In this document: positions 9,181 to 16,524 of the stretch, piece by piece
How the letters are laid out: each line of letters begins with the position of its first letter
How positions within the stretch are numbered: the first letter of the stretch is position 1
Source of the DNA: Firm-08 sp045541535
Lineage (GTDB): Bacteria; Bacillota; Clostridia; Oscillospirales; QAKW01
Assembly (NCBI GenBank): GCA_045541535.1
Contig: JAZQJG010000063.1
Location: 1 to 33,044 of the forward strand
Direction of reading: 5' to 3'
DNA: 33,044 nt
Made by a program: the position numbers and the translations under genes
Notes under the pieces: generated by a model
What the model was told of the DNA's origin: nothing
What the model saw: the letters and a program-made list of their open reading frames with translations, nothing else
Databases searched by the model: none

Positions 9181-9302
9181 AGAGCTCTCTCCTTTGTGTT
9201 TATATACTTATACTCTTTTATTATATATTATAAGTGTCAAAATTTCCATATCTGCTTTATACAAAAAAGCAAAGATTTTTTTGGTAACATTTCACAAAAA
9301 AC

Positions 9303-9339
9303 AAAAAAGGCGCAACCACGCCGTTTGGGTGGTCGCACC
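9303..9339 (-). terminator. Terminator downstream of the rlmH operon
   Basis: Read on the minus strand, an 11-bp stem with two G-U pairs (GGTGCGACCAC with GTGGTTGCGCC), a nine-base loop and then TTTTTTG make a good intrinsic terminator. It lies about 350 bases beyond the rlmH stop, on the far side of the tandem repeats, and just upstream of the SLH gene. Confidence 0.7.
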
Positions 9340-9365
9340 TGCGCTGTTTTGTTAAAAATCCCTCC

Positions 9366-9680
9366 GACGGCGTATTTTTATACGCCGAGCGGCGGGGGCG
9401 GGAAGGAGCGGAGCGATTTATAGGTGCCGGGGGATCGGAAAAATCGTTCCGAACTTTCTGCCCACGCTGTGGCCACCGACCACGGGCTACCCGACGGCGT
9501 ATTTTTATACGCCGAGTGGCGGGGGCGGGAAGGAGCGGGGCGAGTAAAGTACATCTGCGGGGATCGGAAAAATCGTTCCGAACTTTCTGCCCACGCCGTG
9601 GCTAACAGCCACGGGCTACCCGACGGCGTATTTTTATACGCCGAGCGGCGGGGGCGGGAAGGAGCGGGGCGATTTTTACA
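9366..9680. repeat. 127-129 bp tandem hairpin repeat
   Basis: Two full units (9366-9492, 9493-9621) and a partial third (9622-9680) are present. Each begins with a perfect hairpin, GGCGTAT-TTTT-ATACGCC, followed by a GGCGGGGGCGGGAAGGAGCG run. The full units also carry a second inverted repeat, CGGAA-AAATCG-TTCCG. The units differ at scattered positions, so they have diverged since duplication. The frame that stays open across them looks like repeat translation rather than a gene. Confidence 0.85.
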
Positions 9681-9687
9681 TCCCCAA

Positions 9688-10164
9688 TCATTTGTGGTAA
9701 CTTTCGTTGTGACTGATTTTGAAGGCTCGGTAAATTTGTTCAAAGAGCATCACCCGCATCAATTGATGGGGGAAGGTCATGGGAGAGAAGGAAAGGCGCA
9801 GGGAACAGGCGGATTTTACAGCGGGGGCAAGACCGTGAGAGGAGCCGATGACAAGGTCGATGGCGCCGCTCTGTCCCGCACGATCCATAAGAGCCGCAAA
9901 GGCCTCGCTGTCATACTGTTTGCCCTCTACGCACAGGGCGATATGGGTGCCGCCGGGGGAGAATTTTTTGAGGATCATCTCCCCCTCTTTTTCCAAGGCC
10001 CGCTCCACCTCGGCGGGGGCGGGATTTTGGGGCAGATAGGCCTCGGGCAATTCCCACACCTGTATCTTGGCAAAGCGGCTCAGCCGCTTGGTATATTCCG
10101 CCACGGCGGCGGTGAGATATTTTTCTTTTAAAGTGCCCACGGTGATCAGATTGATCCGTACCAT
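9688..10164 (-). CDS. 23S rRNA (pseudouridine1915-N3)-methyltransferase RlmH
   Basis: RlmH is a SPOUT-class enzyme that methylates pseudouridine 1915 in helix 69 of 23S rRNA, using S-adenosylmethionine, on assembled ribosomes. The length of 158 residues is normal for the family. The N-terminus has the typical GTLKEKYL, followed by EYTKRLSRF. The C-terminal knot region has LVIGSSHGL, MTFPHQLMRVMLFEQIYRAF and the ending SYHK. Most relatives read IGGS and PYHK there, so two small variations are noted, but the fold-defining residues are present. The ribosome binding site GGAGG overlaps the end of the MBL gene one base upstream, so the two genes are cotranscribed, an arrangement known near yycJ in Firmicutes. 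Confidence 0.95.
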   Translation of the reverse strand: MVRINLITVGTLKEKYLTAAVAEYTKRLSRFAKIQVWELPEAYLPQNPAPAEVERALEKEGEMILKKFSPGGTHIALCVEGKQYDSEAFAALMDRAGQSGAIDLVIGSSHGLAPAVKSACSLRLSFSPMTFPHQLMRVMLFEQIYRAFKISHNESYHK

Positions 10165-10165
10165 T

Positions 10166-10930
10166 TTACGCCTCCATTACGGTGGGGGTCTCGCTCTCGT
10201 CCGCCACCGCTACCTGCACCGGCAAATGAAAGCGGCGCAAGGGATCCATGGTAGTGGCCCCCGCCAACATATAGGTATTGTTATGCTCGCTGACGTGACC
10301 CAAAATCACCTGTTTCAGTCCCAAAAGGGCCAGCTTTACCACCGTGTCGGCGCAATCGCAGTTGGACAGATGTCCCCGCTCGGAGCGGATGCGCCGCCTA
10401 AGGTGGGGCGGATAGGGTCCGTTTTGCAACATCGTTTCGTCATAATTGGACTCAATATACAAGAGCTCACAGCCCTGAATATGGGAGAGGATCACGCTGT
10501 CCATACAGCCGCAATCGGTGAGCGCCGCCACCTTCACCCCATCAACGCAAAAGCAGTAGCCGCAAGGGCCGGCGGCGTCGTGATGGGTGGAAAAACGGGT
10601 GATCTCAATATCCCCCACGGTAAAGGTTTCGTTCTCGGCCACCACTGCCGCCGAGCTGATGGCGGGAATGGCCAGCGCCGTGCGCCGATTGCAATAGACC
10701 GGCATGGGATAATGGGACAACAGGGTGGACAGGCCACTGATATGATCGCTGTGCTCGTGGGTGAGGAGCACCCCCTGCAATTGCTCGGGCGTCAGCCCCA
10801 CGGCGGCCAAGCCCCGACGGAGTTTGGCCAGGGACACGCCGCAATCCAGCAACAGCGCCGTGCCACTGCGGGAGAGAATGACGTTTGCATTGCCCTTACT
10901 GCCCGAATATAGAGAAATAAATTTTGCCAA
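10166..10930 (-). CDS. MBL-fold hydrolase, WalJ/YycJ type
   Basis: This 254-residue cytoplasmic metallo-beta-lactamase-fold protein resembles the WalJ/YycJ family, whose members are linked to cell-wall and DNA-repair phenotypes and act as phosphodiesterases or exonucleases. The metal motif HEHSDH (His58, His60, Asp62, His63) and the N-terminal SGSKGN stretch are present. Further His/Asp residues follow, as in GHVSEHNN near the end. The start chosen is the TTG at 10928-10930, because AAAGGAG sits eight bases before it; the ATG at 10972 lies upstream of this site, next to the promoter. It is the first gene of an operon with rlmH. Its promoter faces that of the ribulokinase gene. Confidence 0.88.
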   Translation of the reverse strand: MAKFISLYSGSKGNANVILSRSGTALLLDCGVSLAKLRRGLAAVGLTPEQLQGVLLTHEHSDHISGLSTLLSHYPMPVYCNRRTALAIPAISSAAVVAENETFTVGDIEITRFSTHHDAAGPCGYCFCVDGVKVAALTDCGCMDSVILSHIQGCELLYIESNYDETMLQNGPYPPHLRRRIRSERGHLSNCDCADTVVKLALLGLKQVILGHVSEHNNTYMLAGATTMDPLRRFHLPVQVAVADESETPTVMEA

Positions 10931-10960
10931 CGCTAAAACTCCTTTAAACAAAGTCAATTT

Positions 10961-10989
10961 ATTATATCGCAACCGCCCCCGAATTGCAA
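10961..10989 (-). promoter_or_regulatory. Promoter of the MBL-rlmH operon
   Basis: On the minus strand TTGCAA (10984-10989) and TATAAT (10961-10966) have a 17-base spacer. The predicted transcript starts a few bases upstream of the AAAGGAG site, which supports the TTG start. Confidence 0.8.
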
Positions 10990-11007
10990 GGGTCGCAAAA
11001 ATATGGA

Positions 11008-11036
11008 TTGCAATTGGGGGAAAAATTATCTATAAT
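11008..11036 (+). promoter_or_regulatory. Promoter of the ribulokinase operon
   Basis: TTGCAA (11008-11013), a 17-base spacer and TATAAT (11031-11036) form a strong sigma-A promoter 35 bases before the TTG start. It diverges from the MBL promoter only about 20 bases away and uses the same -35 hexamer, so a regulator binding between them could act on both. Confidence 0.85.
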
Positions 11037-11070
11037 AAGAATATGAACATAAGGAAAGGGAGGAAAACCT

Positions 11071-12702
11071 TTGGCTATTTACAGTATCGGTGTCGATTTC
11101 GGCACCCTGAGCGCACGGGCCGTGCTGGTGGACGTTGCCACCGGTGAGATCAAAGCCCGCGCCGAATACGCCTACCCACACAAAATTATGAAAGAACTGC
11201 CCGGTGGCAGTCCCCTGCCGGCGGACAGCGCCTATGCCCACCCCGCCGACTATATGACCGCCCTGCAAAGGGTGATCGCCGAGGTGATTAAGGACACCCC
11301 CGCCGAGGAAATTCGTTCCATCGGTCTGGACGCCACCTCCTGCAGTGTATTACCCTTGGGCGCCGGCGGTATGCCCCTGTGCTTTACCGAGCATTTTAAA
11401 AACAGCCCCCACGCCTATATCAAATTATGGAAGCATCATTCCGCCGCCCCCCAGGCCACCCGCCTGCAACAGATCGCCCAGCAGCATAACGAGCGGTTTT
11501 TGAGCGATCTGGGCGGCACCGTCAACGCCGAATCCTTTTTCCCCAAGGTGCTGGAGACCTTTGAAAAGGATCGGGCGGTATTTGACAGCGCCGTCTGCTT
11601 TGCGGAGGTGGGAGAATGGCTGACCCTGCTCCTCACCGGCAAGCTGTGCACCGCCGAGAGTACGGCTTGCTTTAAGCGATTTTATCATCCCTTCCGCGGC
11701 TATCCCGCCGCCGATTATTTTGAGGCTGTTTCCAGCGGATTCGGCAAGGTGCTGGGCAAGCTGAAGGGCAAGGTGTTGCCCGTGGGCGCCTGTGTGGGCA
11801 CCCTCAACGAGCAGATGGCGGAGATTTTGGGGCTGAGCCCCGAGGTCCGTGTGGCCGTGCCGCAGGTAGACGCCCACGCCGCCATGGCCGCCGTGGGCGG
11901 TAAGGCGGGGGATCTGGTCACCGTGATGGGCACCAGCGGCGTCAGCCTGCTCTGTTCCCATTCCGACACCGGTATGGCGGGCATCTATTCCAGCTCCGCC
12001 CATTGCTTTTTACCCGATGCCTACGGACATGAGGGCGGGCAGAGTTCGGTGGGTGACAACTTCGGATATTTCGTGGATCATTTCGTTCCCGCCGATTATT
12101 TTAAAAAAGCCAAGGCGGCAGGCAAGGACATCCATACCTATCTGGGAGAACTGGCCGCCAAGCAAAAGGCGGGAGAAAGCGGCCTGCTGATGCTGGATTG
12201 GTGCGGCGGCGTACGCACCCCCCTGATGGATTATTCCCTCACCGGCGCTCTGGTGGGTATGACCAACCACACCCGTCCCGAGGAAATTTATCGGGCGCAT
12301 CTGGAGGCGGTAGCCTTTGGCGCCAAACGGATCAAGGAAATCATGGAAAACCACGGGCACAAGATCTCCCGTGTCTTTTGCACCGGCGGCATCCCCCGCA
12401 AAAACAAGCTGTTTTGTCAGATTCTGGCCGACGTGTACGCCTGCGAGATCAAGGTATGCGGCACCGAGGACGGCTGTGCGTTGGGCAGCGCCATTCAGGG
12501 CGCTTTTACCCTGGAGGGCTATAAGGCTGATCGTCTGGTGGCCGATATGTGCAGTAAGGAGACCGAGAGCTATTATCCCGATTTCCTGGAACGGGACGTT
12601 TACGCCGCCCTGTACAAGGAATACCTGCGGCTGGCCGACCTGATGGGCGGTTATGAAAGTGTGATGAAAAAAATAAAACAGATTAAGGAGAAGCAACAAT
12701 GA
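11071..12702 (+). CDS. L-ribulokinase
   Basis: AraB phosphorylates L-ribulose to L-ribulose 5-phosphate with ATP in L-arabinose breakdown. The 543-residue length fits the ribulokinase branch of FGGY kinases. Visible features are the N-terminal phosphate-binding loop VDFGTLSARAVLVD (about 7-20), the ribulokinase-type HPADY and PHAYIKLWKHHSA stretches, a QVDAHAA substrate-site segment, the GTSGVSLL loop and the C-terminal CTGGIPRKN and GCALGSAIQGA nucleotide-binding segments. Translation starts at a TTG eight bases after GGGAGG. It has its own strong promoter and overlaps the next gene by four bases. No isomerase, epimerase or arabinose transporter lies nearby in the window, so its pathway partners must be elsewhere, or it acts on another ketopentose. 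Confidence 0.92.
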   Translation: MAIYSIGVDFGTLSARAVLVDVATGEIKARAEYAYPHKIMKELPGGSPLPADSAYAHPADYMTALQRVIAEVIKDTPAEEIRSIGLDATSCSVLPLGAGGMPLCFTEHFKNSPHAYIKLWKHHSAAPQATRLQQIAQQHNERFLSDLGGTVNAESFFPKVLETFEKDRAVFDSAVCFAEVGEWLTLLLTGKLCTAESTACFKRFYHPFRGYPAADYFEAVSSGFGKVLGKLKGKVLPVGACVGTLNEQMAEILGLSPEVRVAVPQVDAHAAMAAVGGKAGDLVTVMGTSGVSLLCSHSDTGMAGIYSSSAHCFLPDAYGHEGGQSSVGDNFGYFVDHFVPADYFKKAKAAGKDIHTYLGELAAKQKAGESGLLMLDWCGGVRTPLMDYSLTGALVGMTNHTRPEEIYRAHLEAVAFGAKRIKEIMENHGHKISRVFCTGGIPRKNKLFCQILADVYACEIKVCGTEDGCALGSAIQGAFTLEGYKADRLVADMCSKETESYYPDFLERDVYAALYKEYLRLADLMGGYESVMKKIKQIKEKQQ

Positions 12703-13181
12703 AACGATGGATCTCAATCACGTTGATCTGCCTGCTGGCCCTGTCCATACTGGCCGGCTGTAGCAAATCCCCCACTGTGCTGGGCAACGCCCGCTGGGAT
12801 ATGACCAAGGACCAATTGATCGCCGCCGAAGGGGAGGACCACATTGTGGCCGGCGCCTCGGATCAGGTGCTCAACTGGATGCAGACCAAGGAGCTGACCG
12901 TATTCGGTGACCGCACCGTTTCGGTGGGCTACGTCTTCTCCACCGAGGGCAAGCTCAACGCCATCACCGTCCAGATCTTCCTCAACGAGGGCGAGAGTAT
13001 GGCCGAGGCCGTTAAATCCACCCGCGCCGAAATGGAAAAAACCTACGGTCCGGCGGAGGGCGAGGACACCACCTGCCACTGGCATCTGGAGGAAGGCACC
13101 ATTGCCTTTACCCCCGTGCGGGGCGCCACCGGCTTTTTCGTGGCCAACTTCTCCCGCGCCACCGCAGAACACCATCATTAA
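12699..13181 (+). CDS. Small lipoprotein of unknown function
   Basis: This 160-residue protein starts with a lipoprotein signal peptide (lipobox LAGC, Cys21). The mature part is a small mixed alpha/beta domain with a WDMTKDQL motif near 33-40, which resembles the W-x-M-[ST]-x-[ED]-[QE] start of small secreted Firmicutes proteins, and it ends in three histidines. I do not recognise a named family. Its ATG overlaps the ribulokinase stop (ATGA), so translation is probably coupled. It is followed by a block of palindromic repeats before a terminator at 13426. Confidence 0.75.
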   Translation: MKRWISITLICLLALSILAGCSKSPTVLGNARWDMTKDQLIAAEGEDHIVAGASDQVLNWMQTKELTVFGDRTVSVGYVFSTEGKLNAITVQIFLNEGESMAEAVKSTRAEMEKTYGPAEGEDTTCHWHLEEGTIAFTPVRGATGFFVANFSRATAEHHH

Positions 13182-13201
13182 TAGAAAAAGAGAACGCCTA
13201 C

Positions 13202-13406
13202 GCGTTGTATCCGTAAGGACACAACGCAACGAAATAAATCCCTTACGGGATTTGTGAAATGCGCTTTGCGCGTGAAATATTGCTCCGCAATGTGAAATGC
13301 GCTGCGGCGCATAGGGATTTATTTCATTTCACATCGAGCAAAGCGAGATATTTCACAATGTGTCTTGACACATTATTTCACATTTTGCGACAGCAAAATA
13401 TTTCAC
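13202..13406. repeat. GTGAAAT/ATTTCAC array with nested small hairpins
   Basis: Three copies of GTGAAAT (13254, 13272, 13292) are followed by four copies of its complement ATTTCAC (13326, 13350, 13375, 13400). Each neighbouring pair in the outer groups is separated by a different short palindrome: GCGC-TTT-GCGC, ATTGC-TCC-GCAAT, one with tandem G-A mismatches at 13333-13349, AATGTGTC-TT-GACACATT and ATTTTGC-GACA-GCAAAAT. Two further hairpins precede the array (13202-13227 and 13236-13253). The heptamers can pair across the array with the small hairpins protruding. No coding frame is supported. Confidence 0.85.
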
Positions 13407-13425
13407 TATTATTCTTTGGGACAGT

Positions 13426-13459
13426 AAAAAAGAAGCACGAAAATTTCGTGCTTCTTTTT
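13426..13459. terminator. Bidirectional terminator
   Basis: AGAAGCACGAA (13431-13441) pairs with 13445-13455 around a three-base loop, with A and T tracts on both sides. It can end transcription from the ribulokinase-lipoprotein unit and from the ThuA-oxidoreductase operon on the other strand. Repeat elements separate it from both genes. Confidence 0.85.
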
Positions 13460-13483
13460 AATTTGTCTTATACCGTAGCAGGA

Positions 13484-13622
13484 ACACAAGGGGACGAACA
13501 CAAGGGGACGGTTCTGTTGTGTTGTTAAAACACAAGGGGACGGTTCAAACACAAGGGGACGGTTCTGTTGTGTTGTTAATGTTGTGAGAAAATTCAGATA
13601 ACACGAGAGAACCGTCCCTCTG
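13484..13622. repeat. REP-like element with four ACACAAGGGGACG copies
   Basis: ACACAAGGGGACG occurs at 13484, 13498, 13530 and 13549. An inverted partner, AGAACCGTCCC, near 13608-13618 can pair with the GGGACGGTTCT that starts in the fourth copy, forming an 11-bp stem with a long loop. The pattern resembles REP sequences mobilised by Y1-type (IS200-like) transposases in gut Clostridia. No transposase gene is in the window. Confidence 0.75.
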
Positions 13623-13658
13623 TATTTTTTGCCGCACAGCCGCATAATTTTATTCCCC

Positions 13659-14762
13659 TCAAAGCACCCCGTGCGGCAGGGTGGGATCCATGGGCGCTTC
13701 TTTTTCAAAATGGGAGGTAAGAACGTAGGGGGTGCCGCTTTCGGCGCTTTTTAAAATACCCGTCATGGTTTCCAATACGTGGAAGGTCTGTTTGCCGGTG
13801 GCGCGGCCGGGTCTGCCCGTTTCAACGGCTACCGCCAGATCGTCCAGCCCCAGACAACGGGAGTTTTCGGCATAATCAAAGGTCAGGGGGTATTTTTCCT
13901 CGGTTTTGGTCTCTCCGTTATAAAAAACGATCTCCTCCGTTCCGCCGAAATAGTTGGGATCGGGCACGAACAGGGTGCCCTTGGTACCGTAGATCTCAAA
14001 GCGGTTTTGCTGTGTTTTGTACACGTCGAAGGAGGTGAGCAAGGATACGGTAATACCGCTGTCCATTGTGATCAAGCCTTCGATATGAGTGGGGGTGTTG
14101 ACCGTGATGGTTTCCCCCACGTGGGGCTCGGCGGTGATGAGACGGGTGGGATAGGAGGTGTGGGCTGAGCCGTACACCTGCCGCACGCCACCCAGTAGAT
14201 TGATCAGCGCCGTGATATAATAAGGCCCCATATCCAACAAGGGGCCGCCGCCCCGCTGATAGTAAAAATCGGGATCGGGATGCCAGCTCTCCACCCCGTG
14301 GGAGGCCATCACCAAACGGCCGCCGATGGGTTGGCCGATCACGCCCTCTTCGATCAATTTGCGGCAGGTCTGAATGCCCGCTCCCATAAAGGTATCGGGC
14401 GCGCCGCCGATGAGCAGACCCTTTTCCGCCGCCAGTGCCACCAGCTCTTGGCCCTCGGCCAGATCGGCGCCCAAGGGTTTTTCCGAATAGACGTGCTTGC
14501 CCGCCAACAGCGCCGCCTTGGACACGGCGTAGTGCTGATAGGGGCGGGTGAGATTGAGCACCAGATCGATCTCCGTGTCGGCAAAAAGTTCTTCCATCGT
14601 ATCGTACAATTTGGGAACGTTATATTCTGCCTGCGCTTTTTCGGCGCGCTCTCTGATCAGATCGCACACCGCCACCAGCTCCACGTCCCGAAATACTTCT
14701 TTAAAATTTTTCAGATAGATGCCGCTGATACAGCCCACACCTACCATACCGACTTTTAACAT
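13659..14762 (-). CDS. Gfo/Idh/MocA-family oxidoreductase
   Basis: This 367-residue cytoplasmic NAD(P)-dependent dehydrogenase probably oxidises or epimerises a sugar or inositol. The Rossmann fold begins with VGMVGVGCISG (about 4-14), the family EKP motif is at 94-96, and the C-terminal alpha/beta dimerisation domain carries GGGPLLDMGPYY. The length is normal. The exact substrate cannot be read from sequence. It starts 12 bases after the ThuA-like gene and should be cotranscribed with it; ThuA and Gfo/Idh genes are often paired in sugar-use operons. The transcript probably ends at 13426-13459. Confidence 0.9.
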   Translation of the reverse strand: MLKVGMVGVGCISGIYLKNFKEVFRDVELVAVCDLIRERAEKAQAEYNVPKLYDTMEELFADTEIDLVLNLTRPYQHYAVSKAALLAGKHVYSEKPLGADLAEGQELVALAAEKGLLIGGAPDTFMGAGIQTCRKLIEEGVIGQPIGGRLVMASHGVESWHPDPDFYYQRGGGPLLDMGPYYITALINLLGGVRQVYGSAHTSYPTRLITAEPHVGETITVNTPTHIEGLITMDSGITVSLLTSFDVYKTQQNRFEIYGTKGTLFVPDPNYFGGTEEIVFYNGETKTEEKYPLTFDYAENSRCLGLDDLAVAVETGRPGRATGKQTFHVLETMTGILKSAESGTPYVLTSHFEKEAPMDPTLPHGVL

Positions 14763-14774
14763 AAGCGTACTCCT

Positions 14775-15497
14775 TTAATACATTTTAGCGTTGTTTTCGT
14801 AAATACTGCCGTCCAAGCCTTGGCCCTCGGCAAAGGACTTGCCCTCGGCGGCCCACAGCATTCCCCGCTCCATCAGCGTGGCGGCCGTAGGGGATTTTTC
14901 AAACACGTCGTCGTGATGCCCCAGCGAGCAGTAAAAGACCCGACCTGTGCCCCAATATTTGGTCCACGCCACCGGCATATCCACCGGCTTGTTGGCGGCG
15001 TGATAGTAGTTGACCAAGGGGAAACGGGTGGTGGCCAGCACTTCAATGGCGGGATCCACGTGGAGATAATAATGCTCCGAACAGACCTCAAAATCGGACA
15101 GACCTTCGGTAATGGGGCCGGAGCCGTGGCAGATGTTGACGGTGTAATTCACTCCGTCGCCGCCGGGATGGGACACCCATTGCCCGCCGGTGATAAATTG
15201 CCATTCCACCGATTCCCGAAAGGCATCGCACATTCCCCCGTGGCAACCGGCCAAGCCCACGCCGTGACCGATGGCATAGGAAAGATTTTTCTCATAGTCC
15301 CGGGGCAGTTTGCCCGAGGTGTGGCAGGCCACGATCAGATCGTAGGTCAACAACGTCTCTCTGTCCCCCAGACAGTCCAAATCGTCGCGGATTTCGGCGC
15401 GCACGCCGTGCTTTTCCAGCATAGCAGCAAAGCGTACCGACGTAAGTTCAGGTTGATGCCCGTCCCAACCGCCGCGAAAAATCAATGCTTTTTTCAT
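14775..15497 (-). CDS. ThuA-like domain protein
   Basis: This 240-residue protein belongs to the ThuA-like group (trehalose-utilisation ThuA; class I glutamine-amidotransferase-like fold). Features include the beta-alpha start KKALIFRGGWDGH, a GCHGGMCDAFRE turn near the middle, a HPGGDGVNY loop and WTKYWGTGRVFYCSLGHH near the end. ThuA proteins are tied to catabolism of trehalose and related disaccharides, where ThuB is a Gfo/Idh dehydrogenase; the next gene here is of that type. The start is the ATG at 15495-15497, preceded by AAAGGAGGG; a longer frame upstream has no such site. It is divergent from the AraC regulator. Confidence 0.87.
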   Translation of the reverse strand: MKKALIFRGGWDGHQPELTSVRFAAMLEKHGVRAEIRDDLDCLGDRETLLTYDLIVACHTSGKLPRDYEKNLSYAIGHGVGLAGCHGGMCDAFRESVEWQFITGGQWVSHPGGDGVNYTVNICHGSGPITEGLSDFEVCSEHYYLHVDPAIEVLATTRFPLVNYYHAANKPVDMPVAWTKYWGTGRVFYCSLGHHDDVFEKSPTAATLMERGMLWAAEGKSFAEGQGLDGSIYENNAKMY

Positions 15498-15539
15498 AGC
15501 TGTCCCTCCTTTTATTGATTTCAGTGTAACAATTCGCCG

Positions 15540-15568
15540 TTGAAAACACAAGAAAATACTGCTATAAT
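15540..15568 (+). promoter_or_regulatory. Promoter of the AraC-type regulator gene
   Basis: TTGAAA (15540-15545), a 17-base spacer and TATAAT (15563-15568) form a near-consensus promoter 35 bases before the start codon. The divergent ThuA gene begins at 15497, so any operator in this 106-base gap could serve both genes. Confidence 0.85.
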
Positions 15569-15603
15569 AACAGACAGAAGTTCAGGTATTTGGAGGGCTC
15601 GGT

Positions 15604-16374
15604 ATGCAGTATGAGTTGACAAGATCCAGAGAAAATCATTATTTTTCCATTTCACCGCATACAAACGTTGATTTTAACTTCCCCCTGCATTTTCACAAAA
15701 GCTTTGAGGTACTGTTTGTGGAGCGAGGGGAGCAGATCCTGTCCATCGGCGGCGTGGACTTTACCGTATGCGGCGGGGAGGGGGCGCTGATTTTACCGGG
15801 TCAGCTTCACTCCTACCGCACCGAAAGGGAGGCGGAGAGCTGGATCTGCATTTTCTCCGCCGATTTTCTGCCGGATCTGGAAAAATACACCCAACGGAAG
15901 CAAAAGCATCATCCCGTTTTTCCCGCCACAGGGTTTTCTCTGGCCCGTTTTCAAGAGGTGCAACAAGATCCCTTTGCCATCAAGGCCCAATTGTATGACA
16001 TCGCCGCCCGCTACGTGGCGGGCGCCGTCTTTAACGGCTTCGGTCATCCCGGCGAACCGTTGCTTTATGAGCTGGTGCAATACGTTAACGTTCATTTTAC
16101 CGAATCGCTGACCCTGGGCGCACTGGCCCGCCGCTTTGGCTACAATTACCGCTATCTGTCGGGGGTGATCAATCGGGCCTTCGGCGTTTCCTTTTCCAAG
16201 GTGTTGCGGCAGTATCGGGTGGACCTTGCCTGCCGCCTGCTGCGGGAAAGCGAGTTGAGTGTTACCGAGATGGTAGGACGTTGCGGCTTTGAGACCTTGC
16301 GAAGCTTTAACCGCAGTTTTAAAGAAGAAACCGGCCTGACCCCCACGGAATACCGCAGACAGAACGGTCCATGA
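15604..16374 (+). CDS. AraC-family transcriptional regulator
   Basis: This 256-residue one-component regulator has an N-terminal cupin-like sensing domain (about 1-150; FPLHFHKSFEVLFVERGE and LILPGQLHSY) and a C-terminal pair of helix-turn-helix motifs (about 165-255: LTLGALARRFGYNYRYLSGVI, then VTEMVGRCGFETLRSFNRSF and GLTPTEYRR). Such proteins usually sense a sugar and activate neighbouring catabolic genes. It is divergent from the ThuA/oxidoreductase operon and precedes the SDR and fucosidase genes, so either may be its target (inference). The ATG follows GGAGGG by six bases. Confidence 0.93.
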   Translation: MQYELTRSRENHYFSISPHTNVDFNFPLHFHKSFEVLFVERGEQILSIGGVDFTVCGGEGALILPGQLHSYRTEREAESWICIFSADFLPDLEKYTQRKQKHHPVFPATGFSLARFQEVQQDPFAIKAQLYDIAARYVAGAVFNGFGHPGEPLLYELVQYVNVHFTESLTLGALARRFGYNYRYLSGVINRAFGVSFSKVLRQYRVDLACRLLRESELSVTEMVGRCGFETLRSFNRSFKEETGLTPTEYRRQNGP

Positions 16375-16431
16375 ACAACGAACAATTATAGAATGCGGAA
16401 TTACGTCCGAGCCGCGCCCTCCGGATTAAAT

Positions 16432-16449
16432 ACATTTTCTTAAAAATGT
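16432..16449. promoter_or_regulatory. Candidate operator dyad upstream of the SDR gene
   Basis: ACATTTT-CTTA-AAAATGT is a perfect inverted repeat of seven-base arms about 75 bases before the SDR start. A TAGAAT -10-like hexamer follows at about 16485, with no convincing -35. The dyad could be an operator; its owner is unknown. Confidence 0.35.
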
Positions 16450-16524
16450 GATAAAAATCTAAAAAAACAGCCCCGCTCCTATAGTAGAATAGAGGCATAA
16501 ACTAAAATCAAAGGAGAAAGATTT

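Noticed and set aside
9424..10131. Plus-strand open frame of 235 codons through the tandem repeat
   Set aside because: It translates the repeat twice (a GREGAGR-type peptide) and then runs antisense to rlmH; no ribosome binding site or family is seen.
10931..10972. Longer start of the MBL gene at 10972
   Set aside because: That ATG lies within the promoter and upstream of the AAAGGAG site; the TTG at 10930 has correct spacing and begins the family's normal N-terminus.
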